The position numbers and the translations under genes are program-made. Positions 1 to 11,859 of a DNA stretch of 64,000 nucleotides are shown piece after piece (within the stretch, counting starts at the first letter, position 1; each line of letters opens with the position of its first letter). The notes beneath the pieces were generated by a model, which was not told the origin of the DNA, did no database searches, and saw only the letters and a program-made list of their open reading frames with translations. The DNA is from Erigeron canadensis (taxonomy: Eukaryota > Streptophyta > Magnoliopsida > Asterales > Asteraceae), in assembly GCF_010389155.1 (NCBI RefSeq), contig NC_057763.1, forward strand, positions 10,230,649 through 10,294,648, written 5' to 3'.

Positions 1-56
1 GACCCAAACCTATGAAGGTTTGGGTCCCCAATGATAACTAATATTTCTCATTTGAT

Positions 57-3000
57 GTGCAGGGAGTTCCTAGGAAACCTATTCATTTGTGGTACCTTGA
101 CAGTGGATGCTCCAGGCACATGACAGGGGACAAGAAGCTCTTGTCCAATTATACTGGTATAAATGGGTCATATGTTAGTTTTGCTGGTTCCAAGGGCGGC
201 AACATCACCGGTCAAGGAGATGTCGTCAATGGACAACTAACTCTAGAAAGAGTTAATTATGTGGAACAACTTACTCACAATCTAATGAGTGTCTCACAGA
301 TCTGTGATAAGGGCAACAATGTTCATTTCACAGAAAAGGAGGCATACATCTTGAAGCCGGGTTTTGTTATTCCAGAAGAATGGATTATGCTCAAAGCTCC
401 TAGGAAGAGAGACATCTATGGTTTAATTTTAGGTGTTGATAATCCAAAGGAGCCCCTTTGTTTGTTGAGCAAGGCAAATGAGTCTGAATCTCTCCTATGG
501 CATCGTAGAATGGGACATATCAACTTTCGGAAAATGAATGAACTTATCAGTCTTGGGTTAGTTGACGGTGTGCCTGTTAAGAAGTTTGGGATGGAAGATA
601 AGTGTGTACCGTGTTTGAAAGGAAAGCAACATAAGAATCCGCATAAATCCAAAGTACTCAACTCTATTTCCAAACCATTCGAATTACTTCATATGGATCT
701 CTTTGGTCCTGTGAACAAACGAAGCATTGGAGGAATGTCTTACTGTTTAGTGATCACTGATGATTACTCGAGGTACTCATGGGTATTTTTTTTGAAGACC
801 AAGGATGAGACTGCCGAACGATTTATGGATTTTGTCAAGCAAGTTGAAAATGTCCATGGAGTCAAAGTTAAGAGAATCAGGAGTGACAATGGTACTGAGT
901 TCAAGAATAATACTATTACTGTATTTTGCTTGACCAAAGGAATTCAACATCAGTACAGTGCACCATATGAGCCACAACAGAATGGAGTGGCTGAACGGAA
1001 GAACAGGACGTTAATTGAGACAGCCAGGACGATGCTTGCTGATTCAGGGCTTCCTATTACTTTCTGGGGAGAGGCAGTGAATACAGCTTGTCACATTCTG
1101 AATCGGGTTTTGACAGTTAAACGGTTTAAAAAGACTAGTTATGAACTATTGCACAACAAAAAGCCCAATTTACAGAATGTTGAGCCTTTCGGTGTTCCGT
1201 GCACTTTTCTTAAAACTCTTCCTCAAGGGAAATTTGAACCTAAATCTGAGGAGGGTTTCTTTTTGGGCTATGTTCCAAGTACACCGATTAGGCGAGTGTA
1301 CAATCAGAAGACTGGCAAAGTAGATCTTGGTACAAATGTTGTAATTGTCAGTCACAAACCTGCTGTACACCTTGGTCCTGCTAATCATTTTGATTATGAC
1401 GGTGTCTTCACTTCTTTTCGTGGTCCTGTTTCTTTTGCAGGTGTTCCAACAGTGGAGGATGTCGTTACTCTTCATGATCCTTTGGATGGTGGACCGGTTT
1501 CTGGTTCTTCTTCTGGTTCCTCACCAATAGTTGAGCCTACCTCTAAATCTGGAGAATCTAGTGGGACAAAAGTAGCAGATTCAACCTTAGAGCCTGCACC
1601 TATAGTTCCTACTGATCCTTTGCATGTACCTCTACCTGATTCTCCTTTCTATGATACTGATGACACGGAAGGTGAAACTCAGGAGGAGCCTAACACTCCA
1701 GATTACAAAACTCCAGAGCAACATGTGCAGACGAATTTGGGAGATGATCTTTCTGTCGATAAGGTTCCTCAAACCAGAGTCCACAAGGATCATCCAGTCA
1801 AGCAAATCATTGGTGATGCTTCTGCCTCTGTTCGCACGAGGAATCAATCTAAGAAACCGTCGTGTATGTTTGCTGAAGTTAAGGATACTGGGGCAATTAC
1901 TTGGTACTTGTATTACTGCTTTATCTCTCAGGTTGAGCCTAAGAATGTTGGAATGGCTCTTAAGGAACCGTCATGGGTTGAGGCGATGCAAGAAGAATTG
2001 GCTCAGTTTCGGAAGCTTGAGGTATGGAAGTTAGTTGACTTACCTCCGGTGAATCTCCTTTAACAACGCGTTGGGTTTTTCGTTGTAAACGCGATGACAG
2101 AGGTGTAGTTACTCGAAATAAGGCTCGATTGGTGGTTAGAGGATTTGAGCAACAAGAAGGTTTTGATTACGATGAGACATTTGCACCTGTAGCTAGACTT
2201 GAAGCTATTCGATTATTTCTGGCATATGCTAGTTATAAGGGTATTAAGGTGTATCAGCTTGATGTAAAGAGTGCCTTCTTGTATGGTGATATTAAAGAAG
2301 AAGTGTATGTCGAACAACCTGCCGGGTTTGAGGATCCAGACTTTCCTAATAAAGTATATCGTCTCGATAAGGCTTTATATGGTTTACATCAGGCTCCTCG
2401 ATCATGGTATGAAAAATTGTCAACTCATTTGAAGGAAAGTGGTTTTACCAGAGGTTCTATAGACAGCACGTTGTTTATTAAATGGAAAGGGAAGGACTAC
2501 TTGCTTGTACAGGTTTATGTCGATGACATCATTTTTGGTTCATCTGATAACCAAATGTGCAAGGAATTTGAACACAGCATGAAGGCTAAGTTTGAGATGA
2601 GTGCTATGGGGGAATTAACCTTCTTCCTTGGACTACAGGTGGATCAACTGAAAGATGGTTTCTTTATACATCAGACCAAGTATGTTAGAGATTTGCTTAC
2701 TCGGTTTCGCATGTCTGATGCTAAGGATGCTGTTACTCCCATTAAGACTAATCATGGGTTGTGTCCTGATAAGCCTAATGATCCATCTGTCGATGCCACT
2801 CAATATCGAGCCATCATTGGATCCTTGATGTATCTGACAGCCTCACGTCCAGATATTACCTTTGCTGTTTCTATGTGTGCTAGATATCAGGCTAATCCGA
2901 AAGAGTCTCACTTGAAGCTGCAAAAAGAATCCTTCGTTATGTGAAAGCCAAGCCTCGTCTAGGTCTTTGGTATCCCATGTATGGTTCTTTTGACTTTGTA

Positions 3001-3462
3001 GCTTATACTGATTCGGATTATGGTGGTGACAACTCGGATAGGAAATCAACGTCAGGTGGATGTCAGCTTTTAGGGGGGAGAATTGTATCGTGGCAGTGCA
3101 AAAAGCAGACATCTGTTGCACAGTCATCCTGTGAAGCAGAGTACATTGCTGCTGGATATTGCTGTTCTCAGGTGCTTTGGATACAGCAACAACTGCGCGA
3201 TTATGGTATGAATATCTCTAATACTCCTATTTGTATTGATAATAAGTCTGCCATAGATATTACCAAGAATCCGAAAAACTTTAAAGTCACCAAGCACATA
3301 GATATAAAGTATCATTTCATACGTGACTGTTTTGAGAAAAAGCTTATTCATTTAGAAAAGGTTATTACTGATGATAATCTTGCTGATTTATACACTAAAG
3401 CTTTTGATGGACCTCGTCTTGAGTTGTTATTTCAACTCAATGGTATGAAGAATGCCGAGTAG
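57..3462 (+). pseudogene. Copia pol (protease, integrase, reverse transcriptase, RNase H), copy 1, two frameshifts
   Basis: Pol polyprotein region of the Sirevirus-like element. The protease core LDSGCSRHMTG lies near 99-125, followed by the pre-integrase HHCC zinc region (about 495-640). The integrase core shows its D, D and E in LLHMDLFGP, RSDNGTEF and NGVAERKNR. RT carries YVDDIIFG near 2515-2540, and RNase H lies near 3000-3400. The frame is open from 57 to 2063, then a missing G near 2049 stops it; a second missing base near 2917 breaks RNase H from RT. Both bases are present in the other copy, so these look like consensus errors rather than decay. Upstream, position 1-40 is the end of gag. 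The first in-frame codon at 57 is GTG, so no true start is implied. Confidence 0.9.
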
Positions 3463-5787
3463 TTTCTCTCAAAGAACTTAAATGTATTCTCGTGTGTCAT
3501 AAAAAATACAAAAAGAGTTGTCTTAGTATAAGTTTGTATATATCTAGTGTCAAAAAAATATATATATATATATGAATAAAGTAAGGTTACTGCGCTAAAT
3601 GAGTAGAAGTGACGATACTTTAGCTTTTAAGCCTGCTTAATCGTAATATAACTGATTAGTTCAGTGATTACAATTTGGGATATATCGGTAGACACAAAGT
3701 ACCAAGGTTTCCTTTATCTGAACTTAAATTATACAATGTTCTTGTGGGAAACATATTCAGATATATGGCTGAGATTGCTTGCTTTTCAGTAATGAATTGA
3801 TCTAGTCCTTAAATTTTGTGAAAGATCTAGCATTACTATAAGATTTGTTCAATGAATAGGCAAGAACCTCTACCAATCATGAGCATAAAAGTAAATGTGA
3901 TATTGTTATGCAAATCAAATGAATGCAAATTAAGGGGCTAATGTGGTCTTTGAGATTCGGACAAGTATGTCCTCGGGTGTCTTTGTATACCTAGCCTACC
4001 TAAAGCTTACAACTTGGGATAGGTTGTCGGAAAGTTCGCTACATGGATCTCATAGAAAATCACGGGTTCCTTATAAATCATGAAATGCAGAAGCAAATAT
4101 GTGAAATCACAAAGTAATTCAATTCAGTTATCCACAAAGTGTCTCATGATTGGTTAAGGATGTTCTTGAATATATTGAATATTTTTTATCTTAGTGCTTG
4201 TATCGATTACGAAAGTATATCTGAATGTGGGTTACATAAGTTCGCAATCTATCCAATGGCATATTAGGCTACTCGGGTTACATGGTGACTGTCCTTGGCC
4301 AGGGTATGTCGAAAGTGTCATAACACAAAGGAAACTGGACGTACCGAGTGTTTAAGAGGACTAACATACCAGTAATCGCTGTTGGGTCACGGTTCAGAAC
4401 TCATAATAAGAGAATTATTTCTCATCCGCAGGCTTATGTAACATGCTAAACTGATCTAATCAGCAGTAATCATGCTTAATGTGAATAATGTATAAGGTCT
4501 AGTTAATTAGAATTTAGATTAGTTTATTATTCTGCAATTTTTATTCTGTGTTATTTTTTTTTAATTGAGTCAAAATAGTATTTTTTATACGTTCTTATTG
4601 CACGAGAGATCCTATTCAAATTCTGAGTATATTTTTGCTGAATTCCTTCATGTGAATTTTTAATGAGGTTGTGTAGATGTTCACAAAGAAGATTTTCTAA
4701 TATGGACATTAATTTGTTTAAAGTTTAGAAAATGATCTTTTCAAGTGTAATGTGAAATGTCAAAGTCATTTGAAATCTCATGATTTTCACTTGTCACCAA
4801 ATTATTATTGGTTTGGTTCATTTTGTGTGGTGACATTTTAGGGTTTGACAAGAAATGACCTCCCTTGATCTGTTAGATTTTTTTAGTTATTTCATATTTG
4901 TTAACCCTGATTGAATGTGATTGTAACTTGAATTTTCTGCATTATACTGTTTGTTCTCAATGCGTTGATGAGTTCTGTGGTAAGTGTGCAGTGTTCAGGT
5001 TAAGAAGATAACGTTGGAATGCTGACTTCTGTTACTGCATTGTTATTTACATGGATGATATCATTACGATAAGATCCTTGGTGTGTAGTGATAATATTTG
5101 TGATGCAGATTAGAGCATGTGAAGGATGAATACATGAACTGGTTTTTGGAATAGTTATTTATTTATGATTCATGTATTTAATGAAAATAATCAAATTCAT
5201 ATTAGTTTCCTTTGAATTTCATGCTGTGATTTATGACATACTTTGGAAACTTTACTAAGTTCTTCAGTGAATTTTTGTTGGATAGTTCATTGTTTGTTAA
5301 GTCTTGTAGACGGCATTTAGTATGGGACTTAAGTGTTTCAAGATGGTTTGCTGTCATGCATATCTATGATCCAAGGAAGTTCTCGGTGTCATAATCATAT
5401 TGGTAATGAGGTTCATATTACATTGATTATTTTCAGGATAGCGTTTAAACCATGGGTTTTCATTCAAGATTATAATGTTCGGTTATCTACGTACATTATG
5501 ATTATGAATTTGGGTGCTAAGCAAGTTTTTAGTACAAGGCATGAACAGGTTGCTATCTAACGAGTTTTTGCTATGTACAGATTGTGATAAAGGGTTGTGT
5601 TTTTGAAGATTGCTTGGATGAAACTCTGAAATTTTTGCTGAACTACGGAATATTTTCAGATTTGTTCTTACGAAGATAACTGCTATCTTCGTTCGACACA
5701 CCTTTGTTCAAACGAAGTTTATCTTCGTTTGGCTAACTTCGTTTGTGAAGTTATGCCCGATCCATAGTTGGCCCATTGTTAGTTCCA
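3463..5787. other. Non-coding region between pol and the third gene, copy 1
   Basis: About 2.3 kb of AT-rich DNA without a credible reading frame. It contains a short AT-dinucleotide run near 3550-3570. From about 5660 it enters the AACGAA/TTCGTT inverted-repeat zone that precedes the third gene. Apart from that I see nothing else in it. Confidence 0.7.
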
Positions 5788-6520
5788 TATATAAAGGGTT
5801 TTTCTTCGTTATTTCTTTATCAAACGAAAATACTCTTTTTCGAGCAAAAACCCTAAAACACAAATTTTTTTCTTTTTTCTCACTTTAATTCGTTTTCTTG
5901 ATTCATTGTCCAAACTGAGATCTAAGTAAGTTTTTAATGTTCTTTTCATTCACGAATATGATTTAGGTTTCCATGTATCTTCGATTTGATTTGTGTTGAT
6001 TATGTTTATAAAATTCTTGTAATCATTCACCTGGTTTGATCAAACGAATTTAGATTTGAATTGAACGAATTTACCTTGGGTAGAAACGAAGTTACTTTTA
6101 TGCCTTACGAACTTAGATCTAAGTTGATGAGGAACGAATTTAGCTTAACACCCTTAGGTTTATTCAAACGAACTTAGACTTCGTTTATAGGTTACGAACT
6201 TAGAAGATAAGTTTTATAACTTACGAACTTGCATGTACAGTTTAGTCTTAACGAACTTAAACTTCGTTAGGTGTTAATTTAGGTTTAATTCTTACGAACT
6301 TAAGACCTATTTTCGTTTAGTTATTGCTTACGAATTTAGCTTCTATCTTCGTTCTGTCTACTTAACGAATTTATTGGTTATCTTCGTTCAGACTTATTTT
6401 GCGAAATTAAGAATTAGGGTTTTTCAGATTAGGGTTTTTCAACTTAGGGTTTTTCAATTCTACAATCCATTTATCATGATTATTTATATTTGTTTCGATA
6501 TTGTGATTGGTTTTGCAGAA
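5788..6520 (+). promoter_or_regulatory. Putative internal promoter and leader intron of the third gene, copy 1
   Basis: A TATATAAA box at 5788-5795 is followed by a short leader and a GTAAGT donor at 5926. A TTTTGCAG acceptor ends at 6518, two bases before an ATG at 6521. The intron is packed with AACGAA and TTCGTT motifs. This mirrors 23983-24720 in the complete element. Confidence 0.5.
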
Positions 6521-9500
6521 ATGGCTCTTGCTCCTCGTCAATTTGTGAAAAAGCACAATCTTGCCCTGAACCTAGATCCAGATCAGCATAATTGCGAACA
6601 TTTTCATGAAATGTTCAACTACATTGCTCGCTCGCGATTATCTTTTGCTTTCTGTGATTCGCCGAGACTGATTAAGCTGTATATTGATTCTTTCTGGTCT
6701 ACTGCTCATGAAGTCATGGTTGATGGCCAAAGTTTTGTACGAGCAACTGTTGAAGGCACAACATTTGATTTCAATGCTGATCGCTTCGCACTATTTTGCA
6801 TCTAGGAGCAGAACCAGACGTAGAAGAAGAGGAAGACGTTGAAATGACTTACGAGTTCGAACTCCTTCTTCGCTGCTTTCAGAGAATGGGGTTTGTTGGC
6901 CAGGTCAAACTTCCTTTTGACAAGAGTGGTTTTCAGGGAGATGGAGGTATCTGGCGTATGCATTGCTTGTCTGTTTGAGCAATCGCAAGGCTGGCTTTGA
7001 TCAACTATCTGCACAGATTGCGTCGCAGATGGTTGCTTTGGTATATAATCGCCCTTATCCTTTCTCCCGATATTTTTATCAAGAGTTTGTTGATCAGATT
7101 AATGCTAGGGGGAGAAAGCGATTTCTTCTGTATCCTCGATTTGTGATGGCTATAGTTAGACATTTTTGTCCGACTTAGAATATGACCAAGGTCCTCGCTA
7201 CGTTCTTCATGCTTGGCCTTCGCGTCTTTTGCTGATCTTGAGCAAATACGGGTAATGTGGCTGGTCTCTCATGATCCACCACTTTTTGGTCACCTGATTA
7301 ATCCAAACTATCGATCTCGTCTTGAGAATGATATGTTTGTGGATGATGTTGATGACGATTCTGAGTCTGGTGATTCTGAAAGTTCGGATGATTCTGTTGA
7401 TGGTTCTGATGATGACTCCGGGGATGAGTCTGCTGGTTTGGATGTTGGAAATGATGGAGATGATGTTGATAGTTTCGACGGTTCTGCTGCTACAAATGCG
7501 ACAGACACAGATGATTCTACTGCTGCTGAACGTCGAACTAAGCTGATTCATGATGTCGCCGCTGCTTCTGAAAGTGATCATTCGCATCAGTCGTTTGATC
7601 AAGAAGGTGTTGCGTTTCATAGAGAGCGTCGAAGCAAGAATTGTCATGCCATTCCTGCTCTTTCAGATTCAGCTGTCTCTACTCCTGCTGTTGCTGCTGA
7701 GATTGATCCTGATGTTGCAGCTCAGCATGACTCTGAATTACGTGAGATTTTTGAGGATATGGAAGATCCTATAAACAGAGCAAGTTCGGTTAGTCCAGCA
7801 AAGAGGCAAGGGAGTATTGATCTTCAGTATACCAGAATTAAGCGTCGACGTGTTGTTGAAGCTTCTTCTGTAGCAATGCCTGATTCTCCACGACCGACTG
7901 CTGCTGTTGTTCCTGTTCTTGGTCATCGAGTTGATCTTTTGGAGACCAGAGTTCGCACTTTGGAGTCAGATCTCACTGCTACTCTCTCGCTGCCTTAACA
8001 TTTTTGATCAACTGGGTCAAAATCAAGGGGGAGAAGTTCCGGAAGAGGTTTGCAGATTGTCAGCGGTTCAACCACGACGTCAGAATGACGATGATGATGC
8101 TGATAATGCTGCTGCAAGGAATGTTTCTCGCCCAGTTGAAGATAGAGGAAAGGGTGCAGCGATCGAGGGGAGACAGGAGGTGATACTTCTCAAACTTCTC
8201 AGCAAGGTGCTTCTGGTTCTGGTGCTGGTCCTTCTGGTGCTCCTCGTGATTCAGGTTTCTAATTTGTCTATGATAAAGATTGATAGATAGAATGTATACT
8301 TGATTGTGTGTAATAAGTTATGACATTTTATGTAATGAAAATGTAATTTATCTTATTTTAATACAAGTACATTTCATCTATTATAATTATTATGTTTATT
8401 CTTTTATTCTGGTGTTCATTTTGTGTAAATTTAAATAGATGATCCAGATTATACAGATTTATTCTTTGATGGTGATGAGCTCGAGGAAGGCGAATTTGTC
8501 CCTGAACCAAATCTAGATATATTCAAGAAGCCTTATGGGTTTGATGAAGTGTGGGACTCAATTCCTGAAGATCCGTTGATTGAAGAAAATAGAGTGTTGG
8601 ATCAGCAGAGATCAGATGTTAGAGAAAGAATGCTTCAAGTCCCATTCAGCAGCCTAACTCAAGTTCTACATTTGTTGTGTATGCTAAGAATGGTGATGTG
8701 TCGATTCCATCTGAATATGAGATTAATGTGACAAGACCATTCAATTCAAATGATTTTCCAGTTCCTCTCAGAGATGATGATTCATTACATATTGTTGATC
8801 GACGTGTTCCCGAGAAAAGAGTAAATGATTGGATAGTACATAGGGAAACGTGGAAACCGAATTTGTATTGGACTCATATCTCAGATAAAGATGCTGCAAA
8901 GTACAAGACAATCATCTGGAGTTGGTTTTATGATGATGAATTGAAGTTGTTTGTGCTTAAAAGACCAGAGGGTTGTCAGTACTTAGCATGGTGTGAGAGA
9001 CATTTCAGAAGTTTGTGTGAAGAAGATTTACATGAGCTTGGAATAACTGGATTATCAATCCAAGCGATGATGGCTTAGCTGATGTTGTTGGTAAGAATCT
9101 TAGAAAGATTTTTGGTAAGGAAGAACATGAAAGATTCTGATAAACCACAATTTAAGATTGAGCCAATCGAAGAAAAGAGTGGTTAACCAGATAAAACAGT
9201 TGAGTTTGTTCAACATGATATTAAATGCATGATCAAGGTTCCTGCCAAGAAATGGGCACAAGATGTCTTGGACAAGATGGATAATTGGAAATTGATCGAA
9301 ATTCTGGTGAAGCCAAAATGTATGCAGATTCAAAGAAGCAGATTTTGTTGAGAAGAGTTTATGATCCGATGCAGCTGGTGAACTTCTCAAGAAATGATCT
9401 GAGGAAGTTATACGATACGGAGTGCTCGTTTTTGCCATTTGGAAGCATGAAGAAAGTAGATATCGTAAGATACTTCAGCTCTGCTTACATGAAGATATTC

Positions 9501-9535
9501 ATGCAAATAGCAAAAGATTGTTGTTTGATGAATGA
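6521..9535 (+). pseudogene. Third gene of the copia element, copy 1, frameshifted
   Basis: Counterpart of 24721-27751. Exon 1 runs from 6521 to 8254, the intron 8255-8438 has GT-AG ends, and exon 2 reaches a TGA at 9533-9535. Several one-base indels (for example near 6783, 6942, 7172, 7985, 8170 and in exon 2 near 9040-9300) break the frame that is open in the other copy. Two acidic residues near 6818-6838 differ by substitutions, so this copy is not merely a noisy read of the other. Function unknown; see the intact copy. Confidence 0.75.
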
Positions 9536-9584
9536 TCAGATTTTGAAGACTAAGAAATCGAAGGTGCTGCTGTCAAGGGGAGTT

Positions 9585-10222
9585 TGTTGATGCACGTTGA
9601 TGTGACAACAGCAACTTAGATTTAATATGTTGTTTAGATTGAGACATTATGTTAATTTATGTCGTATCTATATATGTAATTGATAGATTATGGACTTTAT
9701 GTTTTGGTAATGATCGATTACATGTTTTGGAGTTGTATATATATATATGTGTTATGTATGATGTTTGTTGTGTGATATACAAGTACAAACATAATATGTG
9801 TTAGGATTCCTTAAGATGAACACTTAGGATATAACCAAGTATTACATCTAACGAAGATAAGTATATCTTCGTTAGAGGCAAACGAAGATAAACTTCGTTT
9901 GGTACAAACGAAGATTAACTTCGTTAGATGGGCTGGCAGCTAAGTTCGTAAGAACAAAGCCCAGCAAGCCCAGTTCGACCTGAAACATATATATACGAAC
10001 GAATACCCTAATATAATAGTCTTCGACATACAAGTACTCCAGACACCTAAGTTCGTTCTATAGCTTATAGAAACGAAGATAGCACAATACGGCTGATTAT
10101 TTACTTGATAATTAGCGATATACCAGTTTACTAATCAAACTAGTTATCTCGTGAGGATTCCGCACTCACGACATAATCATAGACGATCTCGAGAGCGATC
10201 TATAGCTATCGAGGGACTTACA
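9585..10222 (+). repeat. 3' LTR of the copia element, copy 1
   Basis: Begins TGTTGATGCACG directly after the polypurine tract AAGGGGAG and ends TTACA. It is 638 bp, matching 27802-28442 apart from small indels. It contains the three AACGAAG/CTTCGTT stem-loops and a TATATATA box. The following bases, CATT, are the same flank as in the complete copy, with one A of the ACATT duplication missing. Confidence 0.9.
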
Positions 10223-11759
10223 CATTCCAGCTACCAAGCATCCATGCAACTTTTACTTAGAAAAACAAAGAACTTATTGGAGAGTTTGAATGGCCTTTCA
10301 CATAGAGCAAGTATAAGAAACCGAATTAGAAGGCGGATGCCTAAGCAAGTTAGCCTTCATTAACCTTTGCTCACCTCACTAAAGAAGTCTTGTTGAAGTC
10401 CATAGACAAGTCTAAACAAAAGGTAATGAAGTATCTCAAGTTGAAGAAGAAGAAGACTATGGATGACACCAATTTACAACTTTATCAAGAATAAATGACA
10501 CCTCTGAAGACAACCATGAAGCTCAGGAGGTGAGAATGAAGGCACCATGTATCTTCTCATTGAAGATAAACTGTTCAGAAAGTCTTTTCTAGGTCCACAA
10601 CTCCGATGTGTAGGCCCTTCCCAAGCTCAAATGCTCATTCAAGAGGTTCATGGGGCATATGTGAAATTCATGCTGGACCAAGATCGGTGGCCACAAAGAT
10701 AATGAGGCTTGGCTATTACTGGCCTTCAATGAATAAAGATGCTAAGGAGAAAGAAAAAATGTGAATCATGCCAGATACATGCTCCCATCACAAAGATGCA
10801 AACAATCTCATCCCAGTTAACACTGCCTGGGCCATTCTATAAGTGGGGAATTAATATGTGTGGGCCCTTCCCAACAGGGGTTGGAAATGTAAAGTTTGTA
10901 ATAGTTGCAGTGGATTACTTTTCAAAGTGGGTTGAAGCTAAGCCACTAGCACCATCACTGGCCAAAGAGTAATCAACTTGTATGGAAATACATAGTTTGT
11001 CGCTTCGGTGTACCTCATGTCTTGGTAAGTGCAATGAAAGCAGTTTGCTGAAAACCCCTTCAAGACTTGGTGCGAAGACATGGACATCCGACAAGTGTTT
11101 ACTTCTGTTTCACACCCTCAGCAAATGGCCAAGTAGAAGTTATGAACAAAGCATAGGAGGAGGAATCAAAGCAAGACTTGGGAGATGCAGATCTGGATGG
11201 GTAACTAGCTTTATGGAGTACTTTGGGCTCACCGGACTACACCAAGGGGAAGTACAATGGAACACCCTTTAGCCTTGTGTATGGAACTGAAGCAGTTATC
11301 CCACCTGAGTTAAGCATTCCAAGCCATCGTATCAAAAACTTCAATCCAACCCAAAACGAAAGCCTTGAGAGAAAACTTGAATCTCATCGAAGAGAGGAGA
11401 GAAGTCTCTCACCTCAAGTTGGCTGAGAATAAGCAAAAATGGCTAAGTATTATAACAAAAGAGTCTACCCTATGTCTTTCAGCCGGGGGACTATGTTTGG
11501 AGAAAAAACGAAGCAAGTAGGGTGGAAGACTAGGAAGCTTGGACCCAACGGGAAGGACCATACCTAGTTAAGAAGCAAATAGAGATGGCTCGTATGTTTT
11601 AGCTGAACTTGATGGATACCCTGTGCCCAGAACATGGAACGGGATGAATTTGAAAAAGTGTTATGTTTAATCAATAATATTATGTGATCTATGTATCCCA
11701 CCTATTTTCTCTGATCAACGAATCACACTTCTATTTGTCTTTTAATGAAAACTATGTTC
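10223..11759 (+). pseudogene. Gypsy (Tat-type) RNase H end and integrase, duplicate of 28443-30014, heavily frameshifted
   Basis: Aligns throughout with 28443-30014. Here the integrase is shredded by one-base losses, so the longest readable pieces are only about 70-100 codons, such as 10739-10972 (integrase zinc region into the core) and 11223-11426. The same Asn replaces the first catalytic Asp. The sequence stops at the N run. The loss-biased indels are what an unpolished contig end would look like. Confidence 0.85.
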
Positions 11760-11859
11760 NNNNNNNNNNNNNNNNNNNNNNNNNNNNNNNNNNNNNNNNN
11801 NNNNNNNNNNNNNNNNNNNNNNNNNNNNNNNNNNNNNNNNNNNNNNNNNNNNNNNNNNN
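11760..11859. other. Assembly gap, exactly 100 N
   Basis: A run of exactly 100 N, the conventional placeholder for a gap of unknown size. Sequence to its left matches DNA about 18 kb to its right, so the true distance may be negative (overlapping contigs). Confidence 0.98.

Larger units (their letters stand above)
1..10222 (+). mobile_element. Partial Ty1/copia element, second copy of CA (copy 1), truncated by the window edge
   Basis: This stretch matches 18187-28442 nearly base for base, from the last codons of gag through pol, the third gene and the 3' LTR. It differs by many one-base indels, mostly losses in this copy, plus scattered substitutions. Indels get denser toward the N run at 11760. 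It ends at the same junction with gypsy integrase DNA as the complete element at 13829-28442. It is therefore probably the same locus represented twice (overlapping contig or second haplotype), although a real segmental duplication is not excluded. Confidence 0.9.

Noticed and set aside
57..59. GTG as the start codon of pol
   Set aside because: Plant elements do not normally start at GTG; pol is reached from gag by read-through, splicing or fusion.
7207..7647. 146-codon minus-strand ORF
   Set aside because: It is antisense to the acidic, Ser/Asp-codon-rich part of the third gene, where biased codons keep the opposite frame open by chance.
1..10222. A second, independent insertion of CA arranged in tandem
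   Set aside because: The gypsy flank and junction base are shared with the complete copy and a 100-N gap separates them, so one locus represented twice is simpler.
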